In this document: positions 33,967 through 45,081 of the stretch, piece after piece | How positions within the stretch are numbered: the first letter of the stretch is position 1 | Layout: every line of letters begins with the position of its first letter | Assembly: GCA_032690845.1 (NCBI GenBank) | Contig: CM064431.1 | Span: forward strand, 25,984,300-26,048,299 | Length of the DNA stretch: 64,000 bases | Reading direction: 5' to 3' | Origin: Eleusine coracana subsp. coracana | Lineage: Eukaryota > Streptophyta > Magnoliopsida > Poales > Poaceae | The notes under the pieces: generated by a model | Told to the model about the DNA's origin: nothing | Databases searched by the model: none | The model's input: the letters and a program-made list of their open reading frames with translations, nothing else | Program-made: the position numbers and the translations under genes

Positions 33967-34780
33967 TGCTGGATATTATGGGCCACTAAGCCCATATTAA
34001 TCCTATTAATTCTAAATAGTCTAGGCCCATATTTAATGCTATAATGATTTAGTCCCATATGAGATTTTTATCATTAATTGTGCCAACATATTATGTGGAA
34101 TACCAGTATATCCCCTAGAGAAATTGAGAAAGGACAAGGGCGAGCCACACGCGCGCACGCGCCGCCGAGTCGAGCCGTGCCGGGGTGGGCGGGCAGGCGT
34201 GCGTGCATGACATGATGAGGCGAGGCAGGCAGGCTGCTGCGTGTGTGACGTGTCATGTCATGTCACGTGGAGTCTGGCTGGTTGGCATGGCGAGGTCTAA
34301 GTTTTTGGAAACAAACACAATTAATGTTTCCATTACTCAAGAGAATCAAGTGCAATTATTCCTTCCGTTACTATGTTGATTGCGGAGCCTTTAATTCCAT
34401 CAATTCGCGACACGCTATATAATCCTTTCCCCGGACTCGCCTGAAAGCTAATTGCGAGATCACCACTTGAGTTGCCTTCTGAGACTTCGCCGTCCAGTTC
34501 CTCTGCGCGCATAGAGGGCAGGGAGAGCAAGCCTCCGGAACCAACCTCCGCGTGCGACATCTGCTTCGGGTGTGCGGGCGATCAGGTTTTTGGGGAGCGT
34601 CTTCGCGACTGCTCGCTGATCGATCAACCACATATCCTTCCTCTTCAATGACAAGCTAATGCTTCCTAAAGACCGTTCGAGGGACTGCACTGTGTACCTC
34701 TTCCCGCATCGACTAAGATCAACTACATCGAACATACTCATAAAAATGACTCGTGAGAATGAAGCCACCAGTGCCTACGA
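33967..34780 (+). repeat. Copia 3' LTR (end uncertain)
   Basis: Starts TGCTGGATATTATGGGCC after the purine tract. The first about 190 bp match the fragment at 14891-15082. A TATATAA box is at 34416-34422, followed by GC-rich leader-like sequence. I found no clear CA end; the border near 34780 is a guess from the change in character. Confidence 0.65.
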
Positions 34781-35453
34781 CACAGGTCCCTTCATGGGGT
34801 ATATCTTTGAACCTTACTGTGTTATTTGTTTATTCAGTATGTTAATCGTCACCACTATCTACGTGTATCTCTAGATTAAATTAATCATGAAATTGCGTAA
34901 ATACTTAAGAAATTGGACAGCTGCCATCCTTCATGAAACTTCATTGTCACGACGGTCAACAAACGCTCATTTCTGACGTTGTCATCGTCCAGGTCAGCCT
35001 TTTCCTCAAGCGCTCACCGTGAGGGTACTTCTTGTAGCTCCTTTCCACCATGCCTTGCACTCCTCCACCAGTGGAATTGACTTTTGCAGCTCCAGTAAAA
35101 CCTTCATCGCATACTCCACAATTTGCTGCAGTTGCGCCTTGTACGTGCTCTGGTCTCAATCTGTAGATGCAATCAAAAACAATAAAGGTCTATTTGACAA
35201 GGATTCTAAAATAGTTTGTTTACTAGATTCTGCTCCTTCTACCAAGAAGCTAGCCGCAGGGTTTCAAGAAAAACAGATTATGCTCCTCTTTCCTTGAAGC
35301 ATTTCTCAAATGTAGGATTGCCAATGGATTAATCTAGTTGCTCCTACGTAGTATATGGTGGGGCGACTGTCCATATGTTTTTTCGCCAACTAGTGCCATC
35401 ATGATCTCTCTCCATGGTCCACGATAAAACTTCCAATCGGAATTAAATTATTT
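34781..35453. other. Unassigned stretch with one exon-like block
   Basis: The minus strand at 35018-35160 reads as an uninterrupted helix-like peptide (QLQQIVEYAMKVLLELQKS, then EECKAWWKGA), bounded by CTACAG and ACG|GTGAGC splice-like signals. The first in-frame codon inside the proposed exon is a stop. No other coding block is seen around it. It may be a captured exon of a host gene. Confidence 0.35.
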
Positions 35454-35720
35454 GGGACAGTTGCGTCTTTACCGCTGATTCAAACCTCAATTGTGACTTT
35501 ACTCGCCCTTTTCAACTTTGTGATTTTATCCTGTTTAGACTAAAGACAAAGTTTGCCCCTATTGGGAGCAAACTCGCAACAAAAATATTGTGATTTTAAA
35601 CCCATTAGGTGTAAAGTTTGTCTTTAGTTTAGAAAAACTAGAGGTAAAATCACGATGTTGAAAAATCGAGGGTAAAATCACAGTTGGATATCGAACCAGG
35701 GGTAGAAACACAATTGCCCC
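35454..35720. mobile_element. Foldback MITE (Mutator-like), 267 bp
   Basis: The left half (GGGACAGTTGCGTCTTTACC...) and the right half (...GGTAGAAACACAATTGCCCC) are inverted repeats of each other across almost the whole length, with arms of about 100 bp. Flanks TAAATTATTT (35444-35453) and TAAATTTTTT (35721-35730) agree at nine of ten positions, fitting the 9-10 bp duplications of Mutator-like elements. There is no coding capacity. Confidence 0.8.
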
Positions 35721-36530
35721 TAAATTTTTTGCCATGAAAGCTGACTTGTTTCATGTTAGTTGATATTGGTAACAGAACAAATAGAGTATTAACGTCCCGT
35801 GAGTAACTAAGGGCTGGATCTATTCATGACATTGCAGTAAAATCAGATTAAGTGCCAGATGTTTTGCTATTTTCTAGGAATTTCTAACCTATTTCTCTAT
35901 TTTTTCAGCCATCATAGGGAAAGAGTCATGTACTGTAATTATTAAATAGATTTCAAGTTTCTACTCTTGATCTTCGTAGTTCACTTTTCTTATACATGTT
36001 TATAGTTCAAACCAATTTTATGTTCAATTCAGGTCCTAACAAATGATGTCATCTAATATCATCTTACATGTCTGTATCGTTTCTTCAACAACCTTGTCCT
36101 AAAACATTTTATTATGCGCAGAGATGGGGGAAAGCCATTTTAAATATTCTAGTGACTCACCTGGTGAACTAGACTTATAGATGGATGATGTACAAAGACA
36201 TTGCTCGTTATTTTTTTATAAGAAAGTGTGTGCATATTGTATATGATTTGTTTCTATCAGCAATGAATGAGGTCGGTTAGTTCAATAATTTTTGGAATCG
36301 CGAAATACATTGAAGCCATATACACACCTAGCTGCACCGATAATATGGTAGCAGCAGAATTGATGTATCAAACGTGGGACAGTAATAACATATGTAAACA
36401 ATAGTTCTTGTATACCAATACCATCCATAGTGGCCTCATCAGATATCCATACATCAATAAAGACGTAATGTGTCCCAAACTCTGAAGCTAAACAAACCTC
36501 GCTCCTCTGCATTTCATAAATTGTTATGCA
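35721..36530. other. Unassigned AT-rich sequence
   Basis: Nothing recognisable between the MITE and the duplicated repeat family. Confidence 0.4.
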
Positions 36531-38262
36531 GTAGCTTATGATCTCTGAATGTCAATGAAAAACAAGCCATGTTACCTTCCTGTGGACCAACTACTTAGCT
36601 CGCAGAGTCATGAACTATTTGGATAGCTTATGATCTCCGTACGTCAATGAAAAACAAGACACAGCCAACTGAACTGGTGAAAGCACGTGGTGCACCGCAT
36701 CGGTCCTGATGCCGCATTGCGTTGAGTGCAGACACAGGAATAGCCAGCCAGGGGCACAGTTTGGCATGCAGTATGTGCAGTTAGCATGTGAACCAATGTA
36801 GAAGTCCAATAGTAGAAGCTTAAAACATGTGTTGGTGTCTTCATATGGAAACCTTTGTTCTGGTATGCCGCCTAAGATTTTTCGTACATCGCTAAAATTA
36901 AATCTCTTCATGTAAGCTGCATGCTAAATACTAAATACAAAGAGCAGGGACCACCTCTGCATTCCTTAAATTATTAGGCAGTAGTCTGAGATCTCCGTAC
37001 ATCAATCAAGAACACACGTGAAAGCTGCCTGTCGACGGGGCAAATCGCTAGTACAAACTGGTAGAGTGATAGCCATCAATTTCGCCGCCTAAAATTTTTC
37101 GTACATCGCTAAAATTAAATCTCTTCATGTAAGCTGCATGCTAAATAGTAAATACAAAGAGCAGGGACCACCTCTGCATTCCTTAAATTATTAGGCAGTA
37201 GTCTGAGATCTCCGTACATCAATCAAGAACACACGTGAAAGCTGCCTGTCGACGGGGCAAATCGCTAGTACAAACTGATAGAGTGATAGCCATCAATTTC
37301 TTTATTTTCAGTAACAATGGTCGTAGAGCGTTTTAGTACGGTGCGTCCGATGCTGGCCCAGTGGAATCAGCGTCCATCCACTACCATCCAGCTGCCTGAT
37401 GATATATATAATGAAGAATATCAACGTGTAGGAAATTATGGCAAATTGAAAATGGTAAGTACGTAAGTGAATGTTGCAGGTATCTTGCTCGTCGTAATTT
37501 TACTATCCGTTTATTCTGTTGGGCTTCAGAAACACTTACATAATATTTTGTCCCTACAACACTGCCGGCTAAAAGAATAAGAAGGGTATCCTTCTAAAAT
37601 TTTATATTTTTCATAAGAATATTATTGGCATCTTCATCGCTTGATCAGAAAAAGGTTCACAGCTCGCTCATGAAAGGTTTTCGTCTCAGACAAATGTGAC
37701 CTCGGTAATAAACTGCATGCCACCAACGATGCCTCCAAGAAGAAGCTGATGCTTACAAACGCTAACAGTATCCAATCTGTTGTGACAGATTGAAGTTTTC
37801 ATTCTGACTCCATTTACACCTTTGCTGCAAAGAGCATTGTCAGCAATTTCAAAGATCATGTAGCTAGTCAACCATGCTTATAGCCATTCAGTCTACTTAC
37901 TGATCAATTCCACATCCAAAAGATTACTGTTGTTCCGTGCGTAAGAAAAATCGTCCACCAACGACGAAGCCATCTAAAATGCGCCACCGTTCTTCTTATA
38001 GGGTCACCACCGATCAACGATTATTTCTGACAGATACCACCATGTCCATTGGCGACGTGGGGGCATTCCATTTTTTTCCGGATCAACCACCAGTCGAGTC
38101 GCCCGTGATACGTGAATTTTAGCTTCCACTTGTTTGCTCTACCCTTTTGTCTATTAGTTTTTCTTCCCATCGTTTTCATTTGTTCTCCTTTTCTTTTGCA
38201 CATAATGTTGTTTTTAAATTTGATGTTTCAAACTTTCCACGACTTTATTCACATATGTATTC
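36531..38262. repeat. Local repeat family, copy 1 (blocks Y, Z, W, X)
   Basis: Four blocks recur at 46415-48915: Y (36540-36630), Z (36692-36793, CACCGCATCGGTCCTGATGCC), W (36866-37545) and X (38110-38262). No protein domain is visible. Copy 2 has the blocks in another order (Z, Y, X, Z, W) and carries a 1.26 kb insertion in its second Z. The family could be remnants of a duplicated gene's non-coding parts or an undescribed repeat. Confidence 0.7.
36867..37300. repeat. Perfect-phase tandem duplication, 2 x 217 bp
   Basis: 36867-37083 and 37084-37300 are direct copies starting GCCGCCTAA and ending CATCAATTTC. I count three mismatches in 217 bp, so the duplication is recent. The paralogous locus at 48480 has only one copy. 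Confidence 0.95.
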
Positions 38263-38267
38263 CCATG

Positions 38268-38904
38268 TGATGAGGACATCAACGACATACGAATAATGAC
38301 GACGGAAGATGGCGCGCCAAACCAAGCTGTCACGCCTCCACCTCTCGTCGTCGCGCCTCCTCTAGTTACGGATCCATCTTCTAACGAGACGACGTACAAG
38401 GGTCTAATCACTAGAGCTCGAGCCCAGGAATTGAAGACGGTTTTGATGCTAAGGAACGACAGCCCAGGATGATGTCGCCCGAAGGCCCACGTGGCCCAAG
38501 TCGTACGACTCCCTCTCCACCGCGCGCCTCTCCACTTCAGCCGGCCCTAGATGCCTCGTCCTTCCCCTATATAGTCAAGGGCTGCGTCCCTTGTAATCTT
38601 TGAGTTTTGTTTTAAATTTAGTTTAGCTATACATCCGTCTCTCGACGTGAATTCAGAACTCCACCTTCGTGCAATACATCAGATTGCTCGCCTCTAATTC
38701 TTGCTCGTTCTTCGATTGCACGTAAGAATTGATCCTCGTGACCAGGTTGATCTTGTTTACCGCAAGGTTAATATCCTCCGGAAGTTGGTTCAGCGATTGC
38801 ATTGGCGCTTCGGCTGGCTCGTCGTAGTCGGATCGTGTGGGTCAACATCCACCAAATCGAAGTTATCTCCACTTGCCGAAAGATCGGGCACTCTACACCT
38901 ATCA
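38268..38904 (+). repeat. Family-C 5' LTR (637 bp)
   Basis: TGATGAGGACATCAACG to CTACACCTATCA, followed by the primer site. A TATATAG box is near 38568. Confidence 0.95.
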
Positions 38905-38906
38905 AG

Positions 38907-38916
38907 TGGTATCAGA
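38907..38916 (+). promoter_or_regulatory. Primer-binding site of family C
   Basis: TGGTATCAGA, two bases past the LTR, matches the first ten bases of the initiator Met-tRNA complement; the following TTCC does not. Confidence 0.85.
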
Positions 38917-39946
38917 TTCCAGTGTTTCTCGGTGAGTTTTATCCAAGTCCACATAAACCGAAAACTACAAAAAAAAGTTTACCCCAGTACGGTTTTGAGC
39001 CTCGCACTTTCGTTCAATAATTTGCGTTGTTGAGTTTCTGTGCTTTCGCTTTTGATCGTTGCTGGTACACTGTGTTTCATCGTTTTCTTCCTATCATCGT
39101 CGTATCCTTCCGCCGTGCCGCTTGTTTTCACCACCACAGTTTGCTTTCCGCCGCATCTGTTTACCCCGTCTCGCTTGCCAAGTTTTTTCGCTGCACCGTG
39201 AGTCCGTGTCAATCACTGCCTCGACGATCGAGTCCTACTCGGTTACGTCGTGACCCGCTCGCCTCGCTGATCGAGTCCTACTCGGTTACGTTGTAACCCG
39301 CTCGCCTCGCCCTATGTTTAGTTCTGTTCGGTTTCGTGTGTTCCGCTCGCCTCGCTGATCGAGTCCTACTCGGTTACGTCGTGACCCGCTCGCCTCGCCC
39401 TGTGTTTGTTTCTGCTCGGTTTCGTTTGTTCGCCCTATGTTTAGTATCTTTTAATTACTGTTCTACCCTGCCTCAAAAAAAATATATTTTTAGTAAAAAG
39501 TATTAAAAAAAGAGAGAAAAAAAGAAAGAAAAAAAAGAGAAAAAAAGAGAGAAAAAAAAGAGAAAAAAAAGAGCGGCCGAGCAACACAGGCGACGCGATC
39601 TTGCTGCACTTTGTTTTGATCCTTCTTCCTTCCTCTTGCACTTGTACCGGCAGCAATTTTTTCGCGTTTAGCACCATTATTCAGCTTTGCAGTTATTGTT
39701 TGAATTGTGCTAACCCTTGGATTGAGTGCAGCCTCCTAGGCCCACAAATTTTCTATTACGAGCAGGTTTTTGTTTCACCATGCAATCGCTCCTCCAATCT
39801 TCCACCGGTTTTACCTGTGGTTGCAGTTCACGCTTGCGTGCTTGGTAAGGACGGGTAAGAATTTGATAACAGCTTTTTGATTGAGCTTTTCATCCACCAC
39901 TCACCTCTCGTTGTAGGATCCCGCTTTTTGTATTGCTTGTCTTTCT
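38917..39946 (+). other. Leader of the family-C element with GATCGAGTCC repeats
   Basis: Non-coding leader. GATCGAGTCCTACTCGGTTACG repeats start at 39226, 39269 and 39357 (spacing 43 and 88 bp), each followed by CGTGACCCGCTCGCCTCGC or a variant. A purine-rich A/G tract covers 39473-39574. Confidence 0.75.
39473..39574 (+). repeat. A/G-rich low-complexity tract
   Basis: About 100 bp of A runs with interspersed GAGAG, in the family-C leader. Confidence 0.9.
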
Positions 39947-41110
39947 ATGGCAGAAAACAGCTCAAAGTCGAAGGAGCTCACCCTCCAGGATGTCCAGGCA
40001 CAGGTTGATGGTCCACAAAACGACATGAAGACGATGCACGAGAGACTTGACTCTACGGTCACTTCGTCGAATGAGCGTTTTGATCAACTGGACCTCGCTG
40101 ATACGGCTGCCCGCACCACGCTCGCGACGATCATGACTCGTCTTAAGGCCATGTCGACGCAGCTTGGGACCATGACGACGCAGCTCACGGAGTTGCAACA
40201 TGCACGTGACTACAGCGCCGACACCGAGCAGGACGACGACAATCGCCGTGGTCGTGCTCGTAGGGTACGTGTTCCTATTAATGATTCCTTTGTCAAAATA
40301 AAATTTCGTATTCCCACTTTTAATGGCAAATATAATCCGGGTGCTTATCTTGATTGGAAATTAGAGGTTGAACAAAAATTTGCATGTCATGATATTCCTG
40401 CTAATTTACAAGTTAAGGCTGCTATTAGTGAATTTACTGAATTTGCTTTACTTTGGTGGCGTGAGTATAGACAAAGATATCCTGATAATATTCCAGCCAC
40501 TTGGACGGCATTAAAAGCTGCTATGCGTCATCGTTTTGTGCCGTCATATTATGCTAGAGATTTGCTTAATCAAATGCAGCGTTTTTAACAAGGTTCACTT
40601 TCCGTAGAGGATTATTATCAAGCTTTGCAAAAGGGTATGATTCGCTGTGGTTTAGTTGAACTGGATGATGCTGCTATGGCTCGCTTTAGGGTTGGGTTAA
40701 ATCGTGAAATTCAGAATATTCTTGATTATAAGCATTATGATGATATGACCACCTTATTTGAATATGCTTGTAAAGCTGAACGTGAAGTGTAGGATCGACA
40801 ATCTTCGTCAAGACCTAACATTTTTGTAGGGTCCAAGACGCCTTCAGCTCCACGGTCGACAGCTCCTTCCACATCGCGCGACCACTCCTCGACCACGTCC
40901 AAGTCGAGTGCTCCATCCACGGCCAAATCTGCCTCGATCGTGCCATCCTCCTCGTCGTCTGTACGAGCTCGTGATATTCAGTGTCACCGTTGCCGAGGAT
41001 TTGGTCATGTGATACGCGATTGTCCAAATAAACGAACTATGTTGATTCGTGATGACGGTGGGTATTCTTCTGCTAGTGATTCTGAGGATATTCAGCAGAC
41101 TATGCTTGCC
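39947..41110 (+). pseudogene. Family-C gag
   Basis: The frame begins at Met 39947 (MAENSSKSKEL). A helical N-terminus with heptads leads to the capsid-like core (KIKFRIPTFNGKYNPGAYLDW near residue 115; WTALKAAMRHRFVPSYYARD). A CCHC knuckle, CHRCRGFGHVIRDC, at about residue 346 has all four ligands. Stops are TAA at 40586-40588 and TAG at 40790-40792, both in the same frame as the flanking sequence. Gag would coat the RNA and form the particle. It is continuous with pol downstream. Confidence 0.92.
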
Positions 41111-41870
41111 ACTAATCATGCAGATAATACGGAGCTTCATGTCGACTCTAGTGCCGCCGACAGGTATGCCACTCTTGTTGTGCAGCGTGTTCTTAGTACA
41201 CAGGTCGTTCAGGATGAAAAGCATCAGCGCCATAACATTTTTCATATCAAAGGCGTTGTGCAAGAACGAGCAGTCCGTTTAATCATCGATGGTGGCAGTT
41301 GCAATAATTTGGCTAGTACGACCTTGGTGGAGCAGTTGTCATTGCCAACAAGGAAGCATCCACATCCTTATCACGTTCAATGGCTTAATGATGGCGGCAA
41401 AATAAAGGTAATGCGCTCGGTACGTGTTCCTTTCTCTCTTGGCGCCTATTCTGATTTTGTAGATTGTGATGTTATTCCAATGGAAGCATGCTCTTTGTTA
41501 CTTGGCCGTCCTTGGCAATATGATATTGATAGTGTTCATCATGGTCGCTCCAATTATTATTCCTTCATGTTTAAGGGTCAGAAAATTGTTATTCATCCTA
41601 TGACACCTGAACAAGTTCTTAAAGGTGATATTGCTCGAGCGACAAAAGCTGCAAAATTGGTTACATCGCCTCCTGTTGCACCTGTTCAACATGAGATCAA
41701 ATTAAATAACCCTATCTTGCTTGCTACACGTGCTGATTTTGATGAATTACATGATGCTAATCTGCTTTGCTATGCGCTAGTTTGCTCTCGTATGCTTGTT
41801 TCACTAGATGAGGCGCCTATGCTGCATATTCCTCCTGCTGTTGCTAACCTTTTGCAGGACTATAAAGATG
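41111..41870 (+). CDS. Family-C protease region
   Basis: IIDGGSCNNLAS near 41285 is the active-site block and LLLGRPWQYD near 41500 the second half. This stretch of the frame is uninterrupted. It is part of the 40940-42817 open segment and depends on the same translation as gag. Confidence 0.88.
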
Positions 41871-42817
41871 TTTTTCCCACTGAATTGCCGTCGGGTCTTC
41901 CTCCTATTCGTGGTATAGAACATCAGATTGATTTAATTCCAGGCGCACAGCTTCCTAATCGCGCCCCGCACCGCACAAATCCTGAGGAGACGAAAGAAAT
42001 TCAGCGTCAAGTGCAGGCATTGCTTGATAAAGGTTACATTCATGAGTCTCTCAGCCCTTGTTCAGTTCCTGTTTTGCTTGTTCCTAAGAAAGATGGTTCT
42101 TGGCGTATGTGTGTAGATTGTCGTGCAATTAACAATATTACAATTCGTTATCGATATCCTATACCACGCCTTGATGATATGCTTGATGAACTTAGTGGTG
42201 CCACAATTTTCTCTAAGGTTGATTTGCGTAGTGGTTACTATCAAATAAGAATGAAATTAGGAGATGAATGGAAAACGGCTTTTAAAACTAAAGTTGGCTT
42301 GTATGAATGGTTGGTTATGCCGTTTGGATTGTCTAATGCTCCTAGCACTTTTATGCGCTTAATGAATGAAGTTCTTCGGCCTTTCATTGGAATATTTGTT
42401 GTTGTCTATTTTGATGATATCCTTATATACAACAAATCCATGAATGAGCATTTAGATCATATGCGTGTTGTTTTTTATGCTTTGCGTGTTGCTCACTTGT
42501 TTGGGAACATGGAAAAATGCACTTTTTGCACGCAACGTGTTTCGTTTCTTGGATATGTTGTTACTCCACAGGGCATTGAGGTCGATAGCAGCAAGGTGGA
42601 CGCCATTCAGAGTTGGCCCCAACCGACGACGGTCACACAGGTTCGCAGTATTCTTGGTCTTGCAGGCTTCTATCGTCGTTTTGTGCGGGATTTCAGTTCT
42701 ATTGCTGCACCATTACATGAGTTGACCAAGAAGGGTGCGCCATTTGAGTGGGGTGCACCACAAGACGACGCATTCAACACTTTAAAGGAACGGTTAACTC
42801 ATGCTCCTCTCTTATAA
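41871..42817 (+). CDS. Family-C reverse transcriptase
   Basis: All RT blocks are present and open: VPVLLVPKKDGSWRMCVDCR (near 42065), KVDLRSGYYQIRM, MPFGLSNAPSTFMRL and VVYFDDILIYNKS (near 42410), with the YFDD pair intact. The connection domain (SILGLAGFYRRFVRDFS) leads to TAA at 42815-42817. Family A has Gln at that site, so CAA to TAA is the likely change. Confidence 0.92.
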
Positions 42818-43195
42818 TTGCCTAATTTTGATAAAGTGTTTGAATTGGAATGTGATGCTAGTGGAATTGGTTTGGGTGCTGTTTTGTTACAAGATCATAA
42901 ACCCATTTCTTATTTTAGTGAGAAGTTAAGTGGTGCTGCTCTTAAATATTCCACTTATGATAAAGAACTTTATGCTTTAGTAAAAACTTTGCAAACATGG
43001 TAGCATTATTTATGGCCTCGCGAATTTATTATTCACTCTGATCATGAGGCTTTGAAACATATTAGAACCCAAACTAATCTGAATCGTCGTCATGCTAAAT
43101 GGGTTGAATTTATTGAATCTTTTCCATACACCATTAAACATAAAAACGGGAAGGAAAATATGATTGTCGATGCTTTGTCTCGTTGTTATATGATG
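42818..43195 (+). pseudogene. Family-C RNase H
   Basis: FELECDASGIGLGAVLL gives the first catalytic Asp, YDKELYALVKTL the Glu, and IIHSDHEALKHI the second Asp. DALSR ends the domain. A TAG at 43001-43003 interrupts it, most simply from CAG. The catalytic residues themselves are preserved. Confidence 0.9.
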
Positions 43196-44644
43196 CTGTC
43201 CCAATTAGACTTTAAAATCTTTGGTTTGCAAGCTTTAAAAGATCAATATGTGAATGATGCTGATTTTCATGATCTTATGATGCATTGTAAGGATGGCAAA
43301 CCTTGGGGCAAATTTCATATGCAGGATGGGTTCCTGTTTCGTGCTAACAAGCTGTGTATTCCAGCTAGCTCGGTTCGTCTTTTGTTGTTACAGGAGGCGC
43401 ATGAAGGTGGTCTTATGGGTCACTTAGGAGTTTTCAAGACACATGAGGTGTTGGCCGACCATTTCTTTTGGCCACGGATGCGCCGTGATGTTGAGCGCCT
43501 TGTTGCACGCTGTACTAGATGTCAAAAAGCTAAATCTCGTTTGGGTAATCATGGTTTGTATATGCCCTTGCCTGTTCCCTCTTCTCCTTGGCATGATATT
43601 TCGATGGATTTTGTTTTGGGATTGCCTCGCACTAAGAAGGGGAGGGACAATATTTTTGTGGTTGTTGATCGTTTCTCTAAAATGGCTCACTTTATACCTT
43701 GTCATAAAACTGATGATGCCTCAAATGTTGCTGAATTGTTCTTTAGAGAGATTGTTAGATTGCATGGAATTCCTAAAACAATTGTCTCTGATCGTGATGC
43801 TAAGTTTCTTAGTTATTTTTGGCGTTCCCTTTGGAATAAATTAGGAACTAAGCTGCTGTTTAGTACTACTTGTCATCCTCAAACTAATGGGCAAACTGAG
43901 GTAGTAAATAGAACTTTGTCTGCTATGCTTAGAGCTGTTTTAGATAAAAATTTGAGATGCTGGGAAGATTGTTTATCTCATGTTGAATTTGCTTATAATC
44001 GTGCTACACATTCTGCCACTAAGATGTGTCCTTTTGAGATTGTTTATGGCTATGTTCCTAAGGCACCTATTGATTTGTTTGCTATTGATCACATGAAACA
44101 ATTGCATGAAGAAACACAACACAACATTGCCATTGCTAATAAAAAGTATCAAGTTGCTGGTAGTAAAGGTAGAAAACATATTTCTTTTGAACCTGGTGAT
44201 TTGGTTTGGTTGCACTTGCGTAAAGATAGATTTCCTACTTTGCGTCGTTCTAAACTGATGCCTCGTGCTGCTGGTCCTTTTAAAGTGCTAACCAAGATTA
44301 ACGATAATGCTTATGTTCTTGACTTGCCCATGAAGTTTGGTGTTTCCACTAGTTTTAATGTTGCAGATTTGAAACCATACTTGGGTGAGGATGATGAGTT
44401 GTCGTCGAGGACGACTTCACTCCGAGAAGGGGAGGATGATGAGGACATCAACGACATACGAATAATGAGGACGGAAGATGGCGCGCCAAACCAACCTGTC
44501 ACGCCTCCACCTCTTGTCGTCGTGCCTCCTCGAGTTACGGATCCATCTTCTAACGAGACGATGACGTACAAGGGCCCAATCGCTAGAGCTCGAGCCCAGG
44601 AATTGAAGACGGTTTTGATGCTAAGGAACGACGGCCCAGGATGA
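43196..44644 (+). CDS. Family-C integrase with C-terminal tail running into the 3' LTR
   Basis: An uninterrupted stretch holds the zinc-binding region (EAHEGGLMGHLG; CTRCQKAK), then the core MDFVLGLPRTKKG (first Asp region), VVVDRFSKMAHFIP, SDRDAKFLSYFW (second Asp) and CHPQTNGQTEVVNR (Glu). GDLVWLHLRKDRFP and DLKPYLGEDDELSSRTT follow. The last 208 bp lie inside the LTR and encode GPIARARAQELKTVL, equivalent to the C-terminal tail of CRM-clade integrases, which is thought to favour centromeric insertion. About 460 codons from the last upstream stop look functional on their own. Confidence 0.92.
   Translation: MSQLDFKIFGLQALKDQYVNDADFHDLMMHCKDGKPWGKFHMQDGFLFRANKLCIPASSVRLLLLQEAHEGGLMGHLGVFKTHEVLADHFFWPRMRRDVERLVARCTRCQKAKSRLGNHGLYMPLPVPSSPWHDISMDFVLGLPRTKKGRDNIFVVVDRFSKMAHFIPCHKTDDASNVAELFFREIVRLHGIPKTIVSDRDAKFLSYFWRSLWNKLGTKLLFSTTCHPQTNGQTEVVNRTLSAMLRAVLDKNLRCWEDCLSHVEFAYNRATHSATKMCPFEIVYGYVPKAPIDLFAIDHMKQLHEETQHNIAIANKKYQVAGSKGRKHISFEPGDLVWLHLRKDRFPTLRRSKLMPRAAGPFKVLTKINDNAYVLDLPMKFGVSTSFNVADLKPYLGEDDELSSRTTSLREGEDDEDINDIRIMRTEDGAPNQPVTPPPLVVVPPRVTDPSSNETMTYKGPIARARAQELKTVLMLRNDGPG
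44424..44436 (+). promoter_or_regulatory. Polypurine tract of family C
   Basis: GAGAAGGGGAGGA directly abuts the 3' LTR start. Confidence 0.9.
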
Positions 44645-45076
44645 TGTCGCCCGAAGGCCCACGTGGCCCAAGTCGCACGACTCCCTCTCCACCGCGCGCC
44701 TCTCCACTTCAGCCGGTCCTAGATGCCTCGTCCTCCCCCTATATAGTCAAGGGCTGCACCCCTTGTAATCTTCGAGTTTTGTTTTAAGTTTAGCTTAGCT
44801 ATACATCCGTCTCTCGACGTGAATTCAGAACTCCACCTTCGTGCAATACATCAGATTGCTCGCCTCTAATTCTTGCTCGTTCTTCGATTGCGCGTAAGAA
44901 TTGATCCTCGTGATCAGGTTGATCTTGTTTACCGCAAGGTTAATATCCTCCGGAAGATGGTTCAGCGATTGCATTGGCGCTTCGGCTTGCTCATCGTAGT
45001 CGGATCATGAGGGTCAACATCCACCAAATCGAAGTTATCTCCACTCGCCGAAAGATCGGGCACTCTACACCTATCA
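44437..45076 (+). repeat. Family-C 3' LTR (640 bp)
   Basis: Starts TGATGAGGACATCAACG and ends CACCTATCA, followed by the CCATG target duplication. It pairs with 38268-38904. Confidence 0.95.
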
Positions 45077-45081
45077 CCATG

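Larger units (their letters stand above)
38268..45076 (+). mobile_element. Complete family-C Ty3/gypsy element (CRM-like), 6.8 kb, four in-frame stops
   Basis: 5' LTR 38268-38904, primer site 38907-38916, leader, gag-pol frame 39947-44644, purine tract 44424-44436, and 3' LTR 44437-45076. CCATG flanks both sides (38263-38267 and 45077-45081). The paralogous locus at 46841-46845 shows a single CCATG with the same flanks, i.e. the empty site. LTRs differ at about 25 substitutions and one 3-bp indel (about 4%). The frame is continuous across gag and pol and runs into the 3' LTR, as in CRM-clade elements. Four nonsense codons are the only evident lesions. Confidence 0.96.

Noticed and set aside
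33967..34780. A clear 3' end for the copia LTR
   Set aside because: No CA end with a matching duplication could be identified, so the limit is left approximate.
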